Assembly: GCA_029976005.1 (NCBI GenBank)
Contig: JARKOQ010000090.1
Coordinates: 1 to 41,051 of the forward strand
DNA: 41,051 nt
Direction: 5' to 3'
Source: Aggregatilineales bacterium
GTDB taxonomy: Bacteria; Chloroflexota; Anaerolineae; Aggregatilineales; Ch27
Position 1 is the stretch's first letter, and the number at the start of each line of letters is the position of its first letter. A program made the translations under genes and the position numbers. This document shows positions 15,886-23,481 of the stretch, piece by piece. The notes below the pieces were generated by a model. That model was not told the DNA's origin. It searched no databases and was given only the letters and a program-made list of their open reading frames with translations.

Positions 15886-16509
15886 ATGTTCGCTGTGATG
15901 CTCCAGGGGGTCAGCATCGGCTTCGCAGCCGGGATGACTCCCGGCCCGCTGCAAGCCTTCCTGCTCACCCAGACCCTCACCCACGGCTGGCGACGCGCGA
16001 TCTGGATCGTGCTCTCGCCGCTGCTCAGCGACGGGCCGATCGTGGCCCTGATCCTGCTGGTGCTGCAAACCGCCAGCGACGGCCTGCTGCGCGCGGTCGG
16101 GCTGTTCGGCGGCGCGTACGTGCTGTATCTGGCCTGGGGGCTGTGGGGGCAAATCCGGCGCGGCGAGATCGGCGCGCCCGCCGAAGGCAACGCCCCGGAA
16201 GCGCGGACGCCCTGGGCGGCCCTGCGCAAGGCGGTGGTGATCAATGCTCTGGGGCCGGGGCCGTGGCTGTTCTGGAGCACGGTCATGGGGCCGCTGGTCG
16301 TCTCCGCCTGGCGCGATTCCCCGGCCCACGGGATCGCGGCCGTGGCCGGGTTCTACGCCGTTTTCCTGCTGACGATGGCCGTCCAGGTGATCCTGTTCCA
16401 TCAGGCGCGGCGGCTGGGGCCGAAGGCGATCCGGATCGGGCTGTGGATCGGGCTGGCGGCGATGATCCTGTTCGCGCTGTCGCTGTGGCGGGATGCGCTC
16501 CTGGGCTGA
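15886..16509 (+). CDS. LysE/RhtB-family amino-acid exporter-like membrane protein
   Basis: A 207-residue protein of six hydrophobic segments. Its start, FAVMLQGVSIGFAAGMTPGP, has the GxxxGxTPGP motif of the LysE superfamily, followed by FLLTQTLTHGWRRAIWIVLS and later NALGPGPWLFWSTVMGPLVV, a family-typical second Pro-rich helix. It would export an amino acid or derivative. AAGGA is 7 bases before the ATG at 15886; a GTG directly upstream (15883) is an alternative. Substrate unknown. Confidence 0.87.
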   Translation: MFAVMLQGVSIGFAAGMTPGPLQAFLLTQTLTHGWRRAIWIVLSPLLSDGPIVALILLVLQTASDGLLRAVGLFGGAYVLYLAWGLWGQIRRGEIGAPAEGNAPEARTPWAALRKAVVINALGPGPWLFWSTVMGPLVVSAWRDSPAHGIAAVAGFYAVFLLTMAVQVILFHQARRLGPKAIRIGLWIGLAAMILFALSLWRDALLG

Positions 16510-16516
16510 AGAGAAG

Positions 16517-16640
16517 CAATTTTGAATGCTTAATGTTGAATTTTGAATTGAAAGGCAGAGGCGACTTCTGTCCGCGACAGGGCCAACGGGGTCCCCACGC
16601 CCAACCCCAATTCAACATTAAAATTCAAAATTCAGCATTG
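16517..16640. repeat. AT-rich inverted-repeat element
   Basis: The arms 16517-16550 (words TTAATGTTGAATTTTGAATTG) and 16608-16640 (the reverse orientation) flank a GC-rich core. The AT-rich arms stand out in this GC-rich genome. It lies between the exporter stop and the Clp-N promoter and looks like a small mobile or dispersed repeat. Confidence 0.6.
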
Positions 16641-16653
16641 TCTTTAAGGGGGT

Positions 16654-16683
16654 TTGTCCCACAAACGGGGTGGCTACTATAAT
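16654..16683 (+). promoter_or_regulatory. Promoter of the double Clp-N gene with palindrome at the -35
   Basis: TTGTCC (16654-16659), an 18-base spacer and TATAAT (16678-16683). The palindrome GTTTGTCCCACAAAC (16652-16666) covers the -35, so a repressor site is possible. The start codon is at 16714. Confidence 0.5.
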
Positions 16684-16713
16684 GAGGGTGATCGGCGCGA
16701 GAGAGCGAAGCGG

Positions 16714-17586
16714 ATGGAGATCACCGGTCACTACAGCCACCATGCCCGCCGGGCCATGCTCCAGGCGCGGGCCTGCGCCCAGCAGGAACGCCACGCCCTG
16801 CTGGATACCGGCCATCTGCTCGTCGGCATCCTGCGCGCGGAAGGCAGCCTCGGCCAGCGCGTCCTGCGCGAGCTGGCGCTGGCCCCGGAAGAGGCCGAAC
16901 GCCGCCTGACCCGGCTGCATCCCCACGCGGGCCGGCTTCCCACCGAGCTGCCCCTGAGTGACGCCCTGAAGGATACCCTGCGCTGCGCGGCGGAGGAATC
17001 GCATCTGCTCGGCCACCACTACGTCGGCACCGAACACCTGCTGCTGGGGCTGGTGCGCTGCGGCGGGGGCAGCGCCCGGCCGATCCTGCACGCCAGCGCG
17101 ATCAGCCTGGATCAGATCCGCCGCCAGGTGCGGCGCGTCTGGCAGGAAGGCCAGACCGAGATCGGGTTGGAGAAAGGCCTGCGTCTGGCCCGGCTGAGCG
17201 AGCTGTCGCGCCGCGTCCTGAGCCGGGCCAATATGCTCGCCGACGACCTCGACCAGCACCCGGTCGACCTGATGCACCTGCTGCTGGCCCTGGCCCAGGA
17301 GAAGCGCAGCCCGGCCGCGCTGAGCCTGCACCGCTGCGGCCTGAACCTGACCGCCCTGCAGGACGCCCTGCGCCGCCCGCACGTCTCGACCGCCGCCCAC
17401 CTGGAGGAAGTCCTGGACGAAGCCGTGTTCTACGCCGAACAGATGGGCAGCCACTACACCGGCACCGATCACATCATCATGGCGCTGGCCCGCCACGAGC
17501 GCGGCATGTGGCTGCTGCTCAAGTTCCGGGTGGATGTCGAGCGCCTCCAGCGCGAAGTGACCCTCCTGCTCCACCCCCGCCGCTGA
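16714..17586 (+). CDS. Stand-alone protein with two Clp N-terminal domain pairs
   Basis: A 290-residue protein without an ATPase module. Residues about 1-145 carry a Clp-N repeat pair (TGHLLVGILRAEGSLGQRVL then HHYVGTEHLLLGLVRCGGGS). Residues about 165-290 carry a second set (VDLMHLLLALAQEKRSPAAL and SHYTGTDHIIMALARHERGM). In ClpA/ClpC these domains bind substrates and adaptors, so this may act as a soluble adaptor, decoy or substrate binder for a ClpC-type chaperone encoded elsewhere; this is inference. ATG at 16714 is chosen because the Clp-N fold starts there; the frame extends to 16654 through the promoter. Confidence 0.8.
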   Translation: MEITGHYSHHARRAMLQARACAQQERHALLDTGHLLVGILRAEGSLGQRVLRELALAPEEAERRLTRLHPHAGRLPTELPLSDALKDTLRCAAEESHLLGHHYVGTEHLLLGLVRCGGGSARPILHASAISLDQIRRQVRRVWQEGQTEIGLEKGLRLARLSELSRRVLSRANMLADDLDQHPVDLMHLLLALAQEKRSPAALSLHRCGLNLTALQDALRRPHVSTAAHLEEVLDEAVFYAEQMGSHYTGTDHIIMALARHERGMWLLLKFRVDVERLQREVTLLLHPRR

Positions 17587-17610
17587 CGATTCCGGCCCGC
17601 CCCCTGCTTT

Positions 17611-17650
17611 CCCACAAACAAAAACGCGGCCCCCAATGAGAGGCCGCGTT
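17611..17650 (-). terminator. Intrinsic terminator for the minus-strand anchored protein gene
   Basis: AACGCGGCC (17623-17631) pairs with GGCCGCGTT (17642-17650). On the minus strand the stem is followed by TTTTGTTTG. It lies between two convergent genes and fits termination of the gene ending at 17697. Confidence 0.7.
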
Positions 17651-17696
17651 CGCTCTATCTGATTGGAAGCCGGGAATCTCATCCCTGCCAGGAGTC

Positions 17697-18335
17697 TTAT
17701 CCCTGCCAGGTTTGATCCTGAGAAGAGACCGGGGGGCCGGCAGCCGGACGGGCAGGCTTGCGGCTGCCGAAGCGCCGCCAGTAAATCAGCAGGCCCACGA
17801 TCGCCAGCAGCACCATGATGAAGGCCGCGCCGACCACGGCCAGCGCGATGCGCAGCACTGCGTCCGAACCGAACAAATCACCGGCAGCCGCGCGGGCGGG
17901 GACGGGGGTTGGCAGCGCCCCCGGCGTCGCGCCGAAGAGCACCTGGGCCGGGGTCAACTGCCCGGCGGTCAGGGTCACGGTGGCGGTGTCGTTCCCGGTT
18001 GGAGTGACGGCCGCCCCACCAAACGAGACCATGTACATCCCGGCCGCCAGCCCTTCGAAGCAGTGCGGCTCGTTCACGCCGGTGGTAACGTAGGTTGCCA
18101 CGACAATCGACTGCTCGTTGAGCAGGCTGACCACCACGTCGGCCAACAGAGGCTCCATCGCCTCGCGCGCGCCGTTATGGTTGGCATCGTTGAAGACCGC
18201 GGCGCACACCCGGCCGCCGGGGTCCTGGGCGCGCGCCGCGGGAACAGCGGCGACCAGCGTAGCCACGACCAGCAGCGCCAGCCCTAGCGCAAACAGGCGC
18301 GGCCGCTGGGAAATCGTCCATTCAAAGCGCGTCAT
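17697..18335 (-). CDS. Signal-peptide, single-pass protein with SdrD-B-like domain
   Basis: A 212-residue protein. A signal peptide (LFALGLALLVVATLVAAVPA, cleavage near ARA-QDPG) precedes one SdrD-B/Cna-B-like domain: VCAAVFNDANHNGAREAMEP has the D-x-N-x-N calcium-type loop, followed by VVVSLLNEQSIVV and CFEGLAAGMYMVSF. A Pro-rich linker and a C-terminal membrane helix (AVVGAAFIMVLLAIVGLLIY) with a basic tail follow. It is probably an extracytoplasmic domain held to the membrane; no LPxTG sortase signal. ATG at 18335 is preferred over 18341 because GAGG is then 6 bases away. Confidence 0.75.
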   Translation of the reverse strand: MTRFEWTISQRPRLFALGLALLVVATLVAAVPAARAQDPGGRVCAAVFNDANHNGAREAMEPLLADVVVSLLNEQSIVVATYVTTGVNEPHCFEGLAAGMYMVSFGGAAVTPTGNDTATVTLTAGQLTPAQVLFGATPGALPTPVPARAAAGDLFGSDAVLRIALAVVGAAFIMVLLAIVGLLIYWRRFGSRKPARPAAGPPVSSQDQTWQG

Positions 18336-18842
18336 GATCATCCTCGAACGTCTGGGCGTCGTCGCCCGGTCTCACCCACCTGGGGCGTTAGCCAAAGCGC
18401 AGCGCATTATACCCTGCCCCTCCCGGCCCGGCAACGCGCCATCAGGCCATGGGGGCGGGCCGTAGGGCAAGCGTATGCCAGCCGCCGAGGGCCACCGGAC
18501 GGGATGAGCTACGATCGATTAAGGAGCTGCTAGGCCGGACGCTTGGCGCAGGGTTGATTGACGCAGGATGATAGGCGTGCTACAGTTAACCCACTGGATA
18601 GTCCATCGGCTTCCATTATCGCAGGTCGTTTATCCGGCTCTTGATCCGTGGCAGTGCTCGCCCCGTCCGCAGGCTTGTGATTCAGGTGGAATGAGCTTCC
18701 GAATATCCTGAACGACTGGCTCGATCCTTGTTTTTATGGTTGTGCCGCGCCCGGCTGATCGGTCCGGGATGCGCTCATCCGGCGTCCTTCATTCCCGCCG
18801 GGTGGCCCGCTGCGCCGGCGCGGACAGGGAGATTATTACACA
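18336..18842. other. 507-base gene-free stretch with a possible promoter
   Basis: Contains the leader of the minus-strand gene, a GTAGGGCAAGCGTATGCC repeat-like head at 18463, and a promoter-like TTGACG-17-TACAGT (18558-18586). The remaining 250 bases up to the PIN/TRAM start hold no evident gene and would be a long leader. I see no RNA gene I can name. Confidence 0.4.
18558..18586 (+). promoter_or_regulatory. Promoter-like sequence upstream of the PIN/TRAM gene
   Basis: TTGACG (18558-18563), a 17-base spacer and TACAGT (18581-18586), about 255 bases before the start codon at 18843. Confidence 0.35.
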
Positions 18843-19889
18843 ATGAGTACTGAATTCATCCTCCGGCTGATCGGCATGGCCGTTTTCGGCATCCTGGGCG
18901 CGCGCCTGGGGGCCGACGCCAGCGTCCCCCTCCAGCTCCCCCCGGAAGCGACCGGATTGATCTTTTCCCTGGTCGGCACCCTGATCGGGCTGATCATCAC
19001 CCCCTTCATCACCACCCGCCCGGCCCGGATCGCCCGGCGCTTCCTGCTCTCCGCGCCCACCCAGACGGTGGTCATGGCCTTCGTGGGGCTGGTGATGGGC
19101 CTCCTGCCGGCGGCCCTGCTGGCCTACCCGCTCTCGCTGCTGCCGGATCCGTTCGGCCCGATCGTGCCGGCGGTGGTCGCCATCATGACCGGCTACCTGG
19201 GCATGACTCTGCTGGCCGTGCGCGCCGACGACGTGATCGACCTGACGGAGAACCTGCTGCGCGGCAACCGGCGCTCGGCCGACGCCGGCGCCCTGCCCCG
19301 CACGATCCTGCTCGACACGAGTGTGATCATCGACGGCCGGATCAAGGACATCGCCGAGGCGGGCTTCCTGAACTGGACGCTGCTCGTGCCGCGCTTTGTC
19401 CTGGAGGAGCTTCAGCACATCGCCGATTCGCCGGACATGCTGCGCCGCAACCGGGGCAAGCGCGGGCTGGAAATCCTGCGCGACCTGAAGCGGATGGACT
19501 TCCCCGTGGTGGAGATCATCGACGACGACGTGCCGGACGTGGTCGAGGTCGACCACAAGCTGGTCATGCTGGGCCGCCAGCTCGAAGCGCCGATCATGAC
19601 CAACGACTTCAACCTGAACCAGATCGCCAAGCTCCAGGGCGTGCTGGTGCTCAACATCAACATGCTGGCCAACGCCGTCCGCGCCGAGTACATCCCCGGC
19701 GAAATCATCACCCTCAAGATCATCCAGGAAGGCAAGGAGCCGGATCAGGGCGTGGGCTACCTGCAGGATGGCACCATGGTCGTGGTGGAGAATGGGCGGC
19801 GTCACCTGGATCGCACCATCCGGGTGGAGATCACGCGCCTGATCAGCCGCGAGGCCGGCAAGATGTACTTCGCCCGCCCGGTGGATTAA
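18843..19889 (+). CDS. PIN/TRAM-domain membrane protein (YacL-like)
   Basis: A 348-residue protein. Four hydrophobic segments occupy about residues 1-130. They are followed by a PIN nuclease fold with acidic residues in ILLDTSVIIDGRIKDI, FVLEELQHIAD and APIMTNDFNLNQIA. A C-terminal TRAM-like RNA-binding region (IILKIIQEGKEPDQGVGYLQ type, with DGTMVVVENGRRH) completes it. The arrangement matches the YacL family of membrane-anchored putative RNases. Substrate unknown. Confidence 0.9.
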   Translation: MSTEFILRLIGMAVFGILGARLGADASVPLQLPPEATGLIFSLVGTLIGLIITPFITTRPARIARRFLLSAPTQTVVMAFVGLVMGLLPAALLAYPLSLLPDPFGPIVPAVVAIMTGYLGMTLLAVRADDVIDLTENLLRGNRRSADAGALPRTILLDTSVIIDGRIKDIAEAGFLNWTLLVPRFVLEELQHIADSPDMLRRNRGKRGLEILRDLKRMDFPVVEIIDDDVPDVVEVDHKLVMLGRQLEAPIMTNDFNLNQIAKLQGVLVLNINMLANAVRAEYIPGEIITLKIIQEGKEPDQGVGYLQDGTMVVVENGRRHLDRTIRVEITRLISREAGKMYFARPVD

Positions 19890-19911
19890 GCTGGTCAGGG
19901 AGCCTGTGCGT

Positions 19912-20240
19912 ATGACCACGCCACCCGTTCAGGCCCAGATCGACCTGCCAATGGACGCGATCGCGGCCTTCTGCCAGCGCTGGCAGATCAGCGAGCTGGC
20001 CCTCTGTTCGGGTCCGCGCTGCGCCCCGATTTCCGGCCCGACAGCGATATCGATCTGCTCGTCACATACGCGCCCCAGGCTCACCGATCGCTGGATGGAC
20101 AGATCCAGATGCAGGCCGAGATCGAAGCCATCCTGGGCCGGCGAGTCGATCTGGTCAACCGCAAATCCGTGGAGCGCAGCCCCAACTACCTCCGGCGGCG
20201 GAACATCCTCGAATCCGCAAGGATGATCTATGCTGCGTGA
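19912..20240 (+). pseudogene. MntA-like nucleotidyltransferase antitoxin, frameshifted
   Basis: The first frame reads IDLPMDAIAAFCQRWQISEL. After about 20003 the homology continues in another frame as FGSALRPDFRPDSDIDLLV, then LGRRVDLVNRKSVERSPNYL and ends SARMIYAA (stop 20238-20240). Two extra bases (TG of CTCTGTTCGG) break the GSx10DxD catalytic motif of the minimal nucleotidyltransferase. This family is the antitoxin that AMPylates HepT. The 3' end overlaps the HepT start by 11 bases, as in intact operons. It could be an assembly error, but the partner is damaged too. Confidence 0.75.
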
Positions 20241-20583
20241 TGTCGTCCTGCTTCTGGATATGCTCAATGCAGCCCGTTTGATCCAGGAATTTGTGGAAGG
20301 GATCGACCGAACGGCATTTGAACAATCCGTCATGCGGCAAGATGCGATTCTGCGGCGGATCACGATTATTGGGGAAGCGACTCGACGGCTGGATGATGCA
20401 TTCAAGGAATAGCACCCTGAGGTGCCCTGGGCCAAGATCGCTGGAATGAGAACCCGGCTGATTCATGAATATGCCGAAGTTGATCTCGACCTGATCTGGG
20501 ATGTCATCCAGACCGACATTCCCGCACTAATCGGTTGGATCGAACCGCTTATTCCGCCAGAAACAGACCAGCCGCAATTCTGA
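20230..20583 (+). pseudogene. HepT-like HEPN ribonuclease toxin with in-frame stop
   Basis: The open part (60 residues, MLRDVVLLLDMLNAARLIQE to RRLDDAFKE) ends at TAG (20410-20412). The same frame then continues HPEVPWAKIAGMRTRLIHEY and on to PPETDQPQF with a stop at 20583, giving 118 codons, the normal family length. RTRLIHEY is the RX4HXY RNase motif, so the premature stop removes the active site and the AMPylation tyrosine. One C-to-T change of CAG would explain it. Confidence 0.8.
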
Positions 20584-20702
20584 AGCCTGCTTGCCTGCCT
20601 GACACCCAATAATTGGGGAACTGCCCCGCGCCATTTGGGTCTATCCTGGTTATGTTCGGCGGCGCGACCCACCATGCGCCCCCATGACGAGGAGACAGAC
20701 TC

Positions 20703-20879
20703 GTGAACGATCCCAAGCGCACCACTCCTGATTCCAACCGCGTTGGCTCAGGCATCGCCATCGGCCTTGCCATCGGAATCGCGCTCGGCGCGGCCCTGAA
20801 CAACCTGGGCGTGGGCATCGTCCTGGGCGTCGCCATCGGCGCGGCAATGGATTTCAGCCGGCGCAACCAGGGCAAGTAA
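20703..20879 (+). CDS. Small glycine-zipper-like membrane protein
   Basis: A 58-residue protein read from GTG at 20703 with GAGGAG about 9 bases upstream. A polar head (NDPKRTTPDSNRVGSG) is followed by a long Gly/Ala/Ile run, IAIGLAIGIALGAALNNLGV and GIVLGVAIGAAMDF, then SRRNQGK. This is a typical two-helix or hairpin glycine-zipper membrane segment. No specific function is known to me. It has its own spacer on both sides. Confidence 0.65.
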   Translation: MNDPKRTTPDSNRVGSGIAIGLAIGIALGAALNNLGVGIVLGVAIGAAMDFSRRNQGK

Positions 20880-20906
20880 GCCACCCGCGCGCTATCGCCC
20901 GGCTGG

Positions 20907-21650
20907 TCAGCGCCCGTCGCGGGCGGATTCCACCAGCCGGGTCATGTGGTCGTAGTGCGACCCCTTCCAGAAAATCTGGCCGCAGCTCGCGCAGCGCTTG
21001 AATTCGTCGTATGCCTCGCGCGTGTGGGCGGGCAGTTCCTCGTAAATCGCGGCCTTGTCCACCGGCTCCAGCCGCCCATTGCAGCGCAAACAGCGCGTGA
21101 ACGGCGCGATCCGGTCGAACAGATCGAAGCGGCGCAGCACGTCCTGGAGCTGCTGGCGCGAGTTCGTGGTGCGCGGGCAAAAGCCGTGCGTGACCATGCT
21201 GCGCTTGAGCAGGCCCCGGTCGCGGGTCAGCAGGATGCGCCCCTCGTCGCGGGCGATGCGCGCCAGATTGGCGTCGTCGTAATCCTCCGGGAAGAGCGCG
21301 TCGAAGCCCAGCAGGCGCAGGTAGGCCGCCAGTTTACCCAGGTGCACGTCGAGAACGAAGCGGAAATCTTCCGGCGGGGCGGGCCGCACACGCGACTCGG
21401 CCGCCGGGTCAAGCGTGTAGAACACGGGGTAAACGCCGATCCGGTCGCCATCCTGGACGATTGTCTCGAACCCGGCCGACTGGCCGTTGACCAGGATCAG
21501 GTCGACCTCGGTATGCGGCACGCCCAGCGATTCGATCATATCCTTGATCGAGCCACGCCCGCCAAACTCGTGCTCGAATTCGACCTGGCGGCGTGGATAG
21601 GGTAAAAAGTCGTTGAGGCTGGCGTAAAAGCGAAAGGTCGCGCGCGGCAT
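20907..21650 (-). CDS. Ubiquitin-fold plus Mut7-C RNase-domain protein
   Basis: A 247-residue protein. Residues about 1-85 (ATFRFYASLNDFLPYPRRQV, ending DGDRIGVYPVFYTLDP) are a MoaD/ThiS-like ubiquitin fold. Residues about 95-245 are a Mut7-C domain: FVLDVHLGKLAAYLRLLGFD, ARDEGRILLTRDRGLLKR and a zinc ribbon, CLRCNG and CASCGQIFWKGSHYDHM. Mut7-C is a PIN-fold predicted RNase. The ATG at 21650 has AGGAG 8 bases upstream. Fusion of these two domains is common in bacteria; the biological target is not established. Confidence 0.9.
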   Translation of the reverse strand: MPRATFRFYASLNDFLPYPRRQVEFEHEFGGRGSIKDMIESLGVPHTEVDLILVNGQSAGFETIVQDGDRIGVYPVFYTLDPAAESRVRPAPPEDFRFVLDVHLGKLAAYLRLLGFDALFPEDYDDANLARIARDEGRILLTRDRGLLKRSMVTHGFCPRTTNSRQQLQDVLRRFDLFDRIAPFTRCLRCNGRLEPVDKAAIYEELPAHTREAYDEFKRCASCGQIFWKGSHYDHMTRLVESARDGR

Positions 21651-21689
21651 GGGATCGGCTCCTGGTTGACGTGCGATCCATTGTAGCAA

Positions 21690-21838
21690 ATGCCATCCAA
21701 CCGCCAAGACGCCAAGGACGCAGAGGAAAAGCTGGGAGAAAAGTATAAGACCGGATGAAACATGAAACCTCAGGGGGGTCTCTTTGAATCTCCTTGGCGT
21801 TCTCCGCGTTTTGGCGGTTCAATGGTCTTTCCAGCCAG
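21690..21838. repeat. CCGCCAAGACG/GGCGTTCTCCGCG dispersed repeat, copy 3
   Basis: The left part AACCGCCAAGACGCCAAGGA and the right part CTCCTTGGCGTTCTCCGCG followed by TTTTGGCGGTTCAA are inverted copies. The element ends about 16 bases before the GNAT start codon, so its right arm lies within or next to that gene's leader. Confidence 0.65.
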
Positions 21839-21853
21839 AAAGGACACTCTCAC

Positions 21854-22435
21854 ATGAGCGCCCCCATCCTCCCCACCCTGGAAACCGACCGGCTGATCGT
21901 CCGGCCGTTCGGCCTGGATGACCTCGCGGCGATTCACGCCGTCCTCAACGAGGCCTTTGGCGACTCCCCCCTGGACGAGCGCCGCGAGTGGCTGGCCTGG
22001 GCCGTACTGAACGAGACCGCCCTGGCCCGGCTCTACCAGCCGCCCTACGGCGACCGGGCCGTGGTGCTCAAGGCCGGCGGGGCGCTGATCGGCGCGGTCG
22101 GGCTGGCGCCGTGCCTGATGCCGTTCGACACCCTGCCCTACTTCCAGGCGCAGACAACCCTTCCCCCGACAGGCCGCTTCACGGCGGAGGTCGGCCTGTT
22201 CTGGGCGCTGGGGACGGCCCACCGCGGCCAGGGCTACGCCACCGAAGCCGCGCGCGCCCTGGTCGACTATGCTTTCACGGCCCTGCACGTCAAACGCCTG
22301 GTCGCCACCACCGAGTACACCAACGCGGAGTCGATCGCCGTCATGCGCCGGCTGGGGATGCGCATCGAACGCAATCCCCACCCGACCCCGGAATGGTTCC
22401 AGGTGGTCGGGATTGCGGAGGCCCCGGCGGGATAA
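21854..22435 (+). CDS. RimJ/RimL-type GNAT N-acetyltransferase
   Basis: A 193-residue acetyltransferase. It starts with the family hallmark LETDRLIVRPFGLDDLAAIH. The acetyl-CoA loop is AEVGLFWALGTAHRGQGYAT with the RGxGxA-like RGQGYA, followed by EAARALVDYAFTALHVKRLV and a TTEYTNAESIAVMRRLGMR end. It would acetylate an amino group, either a protein N-terminus or a small molecule. AAAGGA lies 10 bases before the ATG at 21854. The last codons (EAPAG) are the first unit of a 16-bp tandem repeat. Confidence 0.9.
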   Translation: MSAPILPTLETDRLIVRPFGLDDLAAIHAVLNEAFGDSPLDERREWLAWAVLNETALARLYQPPYGDRAVVLKAGGALIGAVGLAPCLMPFDTLPYFQAQTTLPPTGRFTAEVGLFWALGTAHRGQGYATEAARALVDYAFTALHVKRLVATTEYTNAESIAVMRRLGMRIERNPHPTPEWFQVVGIAEAPAG

Positions 22436-22481
22436 GGCCCCGGCGGGGTGAGACTCCGGCGGGGTGAGACTCCGGCGGCGC
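22418..22481. repeat. 16-bp tandem repeat, four units, crossing a stop codon
   Basis: The units are GAGGCCCCGGCGGGAT, AAGGCCCCGGCGGGGT, GAGACTCCGGCGGGGT and GAGACTCCGGCGGCGC. The first encodes the C-terminus of the GNAT gene and contains its stop; the other three follow. Confidence 0.85.
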
Positions 22482-22572
22482 GAATGCCCCGACTGCAAGG
22501 CAATGAGCCTGAGATTCGGGGAGGGCAGATCGGTTTATAATGGGGCAGTAGATTCTACGCGAGGCAAATGCA

Positions 22573-22806
22573 ATGGTCACAACAACCTTCGAAGAACTGA
22601 CCGAGCAACTGGAGCGCCTGTCCATTCAGGACAAATTGCGGCTGATCGAGCACCTGACCGCCCGGCTTCAGCAGGATCTGGAAGTGGAGTCATTTCGCCG
22701 GATGCCCTGGGCGGACTTCGTGGCGCGCACGTCCGGCCTTCTGGCGGACGATCCCATCGAGCGCCCGGCGCAACTTCTTCCTGAAGAACGGGAATCGCTG
22801 GAATGA
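22573..22806 (+). CDS. VapB-like antitoxin of a PIN toxin pair
   Basis: A 77-residue protein, MVTTTFEELTEQLERLSIQD then KLRLIEHLTARLQQDLEVES, which fits the helical antitoxin/DUF2281-like proteins that precede PIN toxins. Its stop overlaps the toxin ATG by 4 bases (ATGA), typical of toxin-antitoxin coupling. A TATAAT at 22536-22541 about 30 bases upstream is a likely -10. Confidence 0.7.
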   Translation: MVTTTFEELTEQLERLSIQDKLRLIEHLTARLQQDLEVESFRRMPWADFVARTSGLLADDPIERPAQLLPEERESLE

Positions 22807-23209
22807 CCACCTATCTGTTGGATACCAATCTCTGTATTCGCCACCTCAATCAGCGTTCCGAGGCCATCACCCAGCGCCTCTCCAGCCTCAACGAAACAGC
22901 CATTGCTGTGTGTTCGGTGGTGAAAGCGGAACTGTATTACGGCGCGATGAAAAGCCGGAATCCGCAGCAAACTCTGTTCAAACAGCGTGTTTTTTTGGAA
23001 CGGTTTATCTCCTGCCATTTGATGACGAGGCTGCTGTTCACTACGGCCGACTCCGCGCTGGACTGGACGCTCAGGGAACGCCCATTGGGGCAAACGATCT
23101 CATGATTGCTGCGATCGCGCTGGCCCATCACCTGATCCTGGTGACGCACAATGTACGAGAGTTCAGCCGCGTCCCTGGCCTTAAAATCGAGGATTGGGAA
23201 GCAGACTGA
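22803..23209 (+). pseudogene. VapC-like PIN-domain toxin, frameshifted
   Basis: The first frame has TYLLDTNLCIRHLNQ (first Asp) and SVVKAELYYGAMKS (Glu). From about 23005 the homology moves to another frame: LPFDDEAAVHYGRLRAGLDA, then IGANDLMIAAIALAHHLILV and THNVREFSRVPGLKIEDWEA, with a stop at 23209. Adding one base between 22990 and 23012 restores a complete PIN RNase with all four acidic or polar active-site positions. A T7 run (22990-22996) lies at the edge. It is either a decayed toxin, a sequencing indel, or less likely a programmed frameshift. Confidence 0.8.
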
Positions 23210-23295
23210 TCGCAAGCGGCCTGTCCCCCGCCGGCGCTACAACCGCATGCCGCCAGGCGCAGTGGTCATTTGCCCGTCAGGCTTTTTGTCCGTAA

Positions 23296-23390
23296 ACCTG
23301 AATAGCTTTTCCTCTGTGTCCTTCGTGTCCTCTGTGGTGCGATGTCTTTCGGCCTGATGCATCCCTGCCTGCGACCCTGAATAAAGTGTC
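23296..23390. repeat. CTCTGTGTCCTTCGTG dispersed repeat, copy 4
   Basis: CTCTGTGTCCTTCGTGTCCT then CTGTGGTGCGATG followed by CCTGATGCATCCCTGCC. It is a diverged right half of the CCGCAAAG/CTCCGCG family, including the GATGC end seen at 38036 and 40984. It fills most of the gap between the PIN toxin and the amidase. Confidence 0.5.
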
Positions 23391-23481
23391 CCAAGCGCGA
23401 AAACGGGCGATAATGGAGGCGTGAGGCGCGCGCGAGCGCGTCCCCCGACCCGCGCTGTCCCCTCTCAGGAGGAGCCATCCG

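Noticed and set aside
18593..18842. Riboswitch or other structured RNA in the long leader of the PIN/TRAM gene
   Set aside because: I could not recognise any conserved riboswitch core or a strong terminator/antiterminator pair.
22990..22996. Programmed ribosomal frameshift at the T7 tract of the VapC-like toxin
   Set aside because: Restoring the frame slightly downstream gives a better PIN sequence (ERFIS then LPFDD) than slipping at the T run, and no stimulatory structure is evident.
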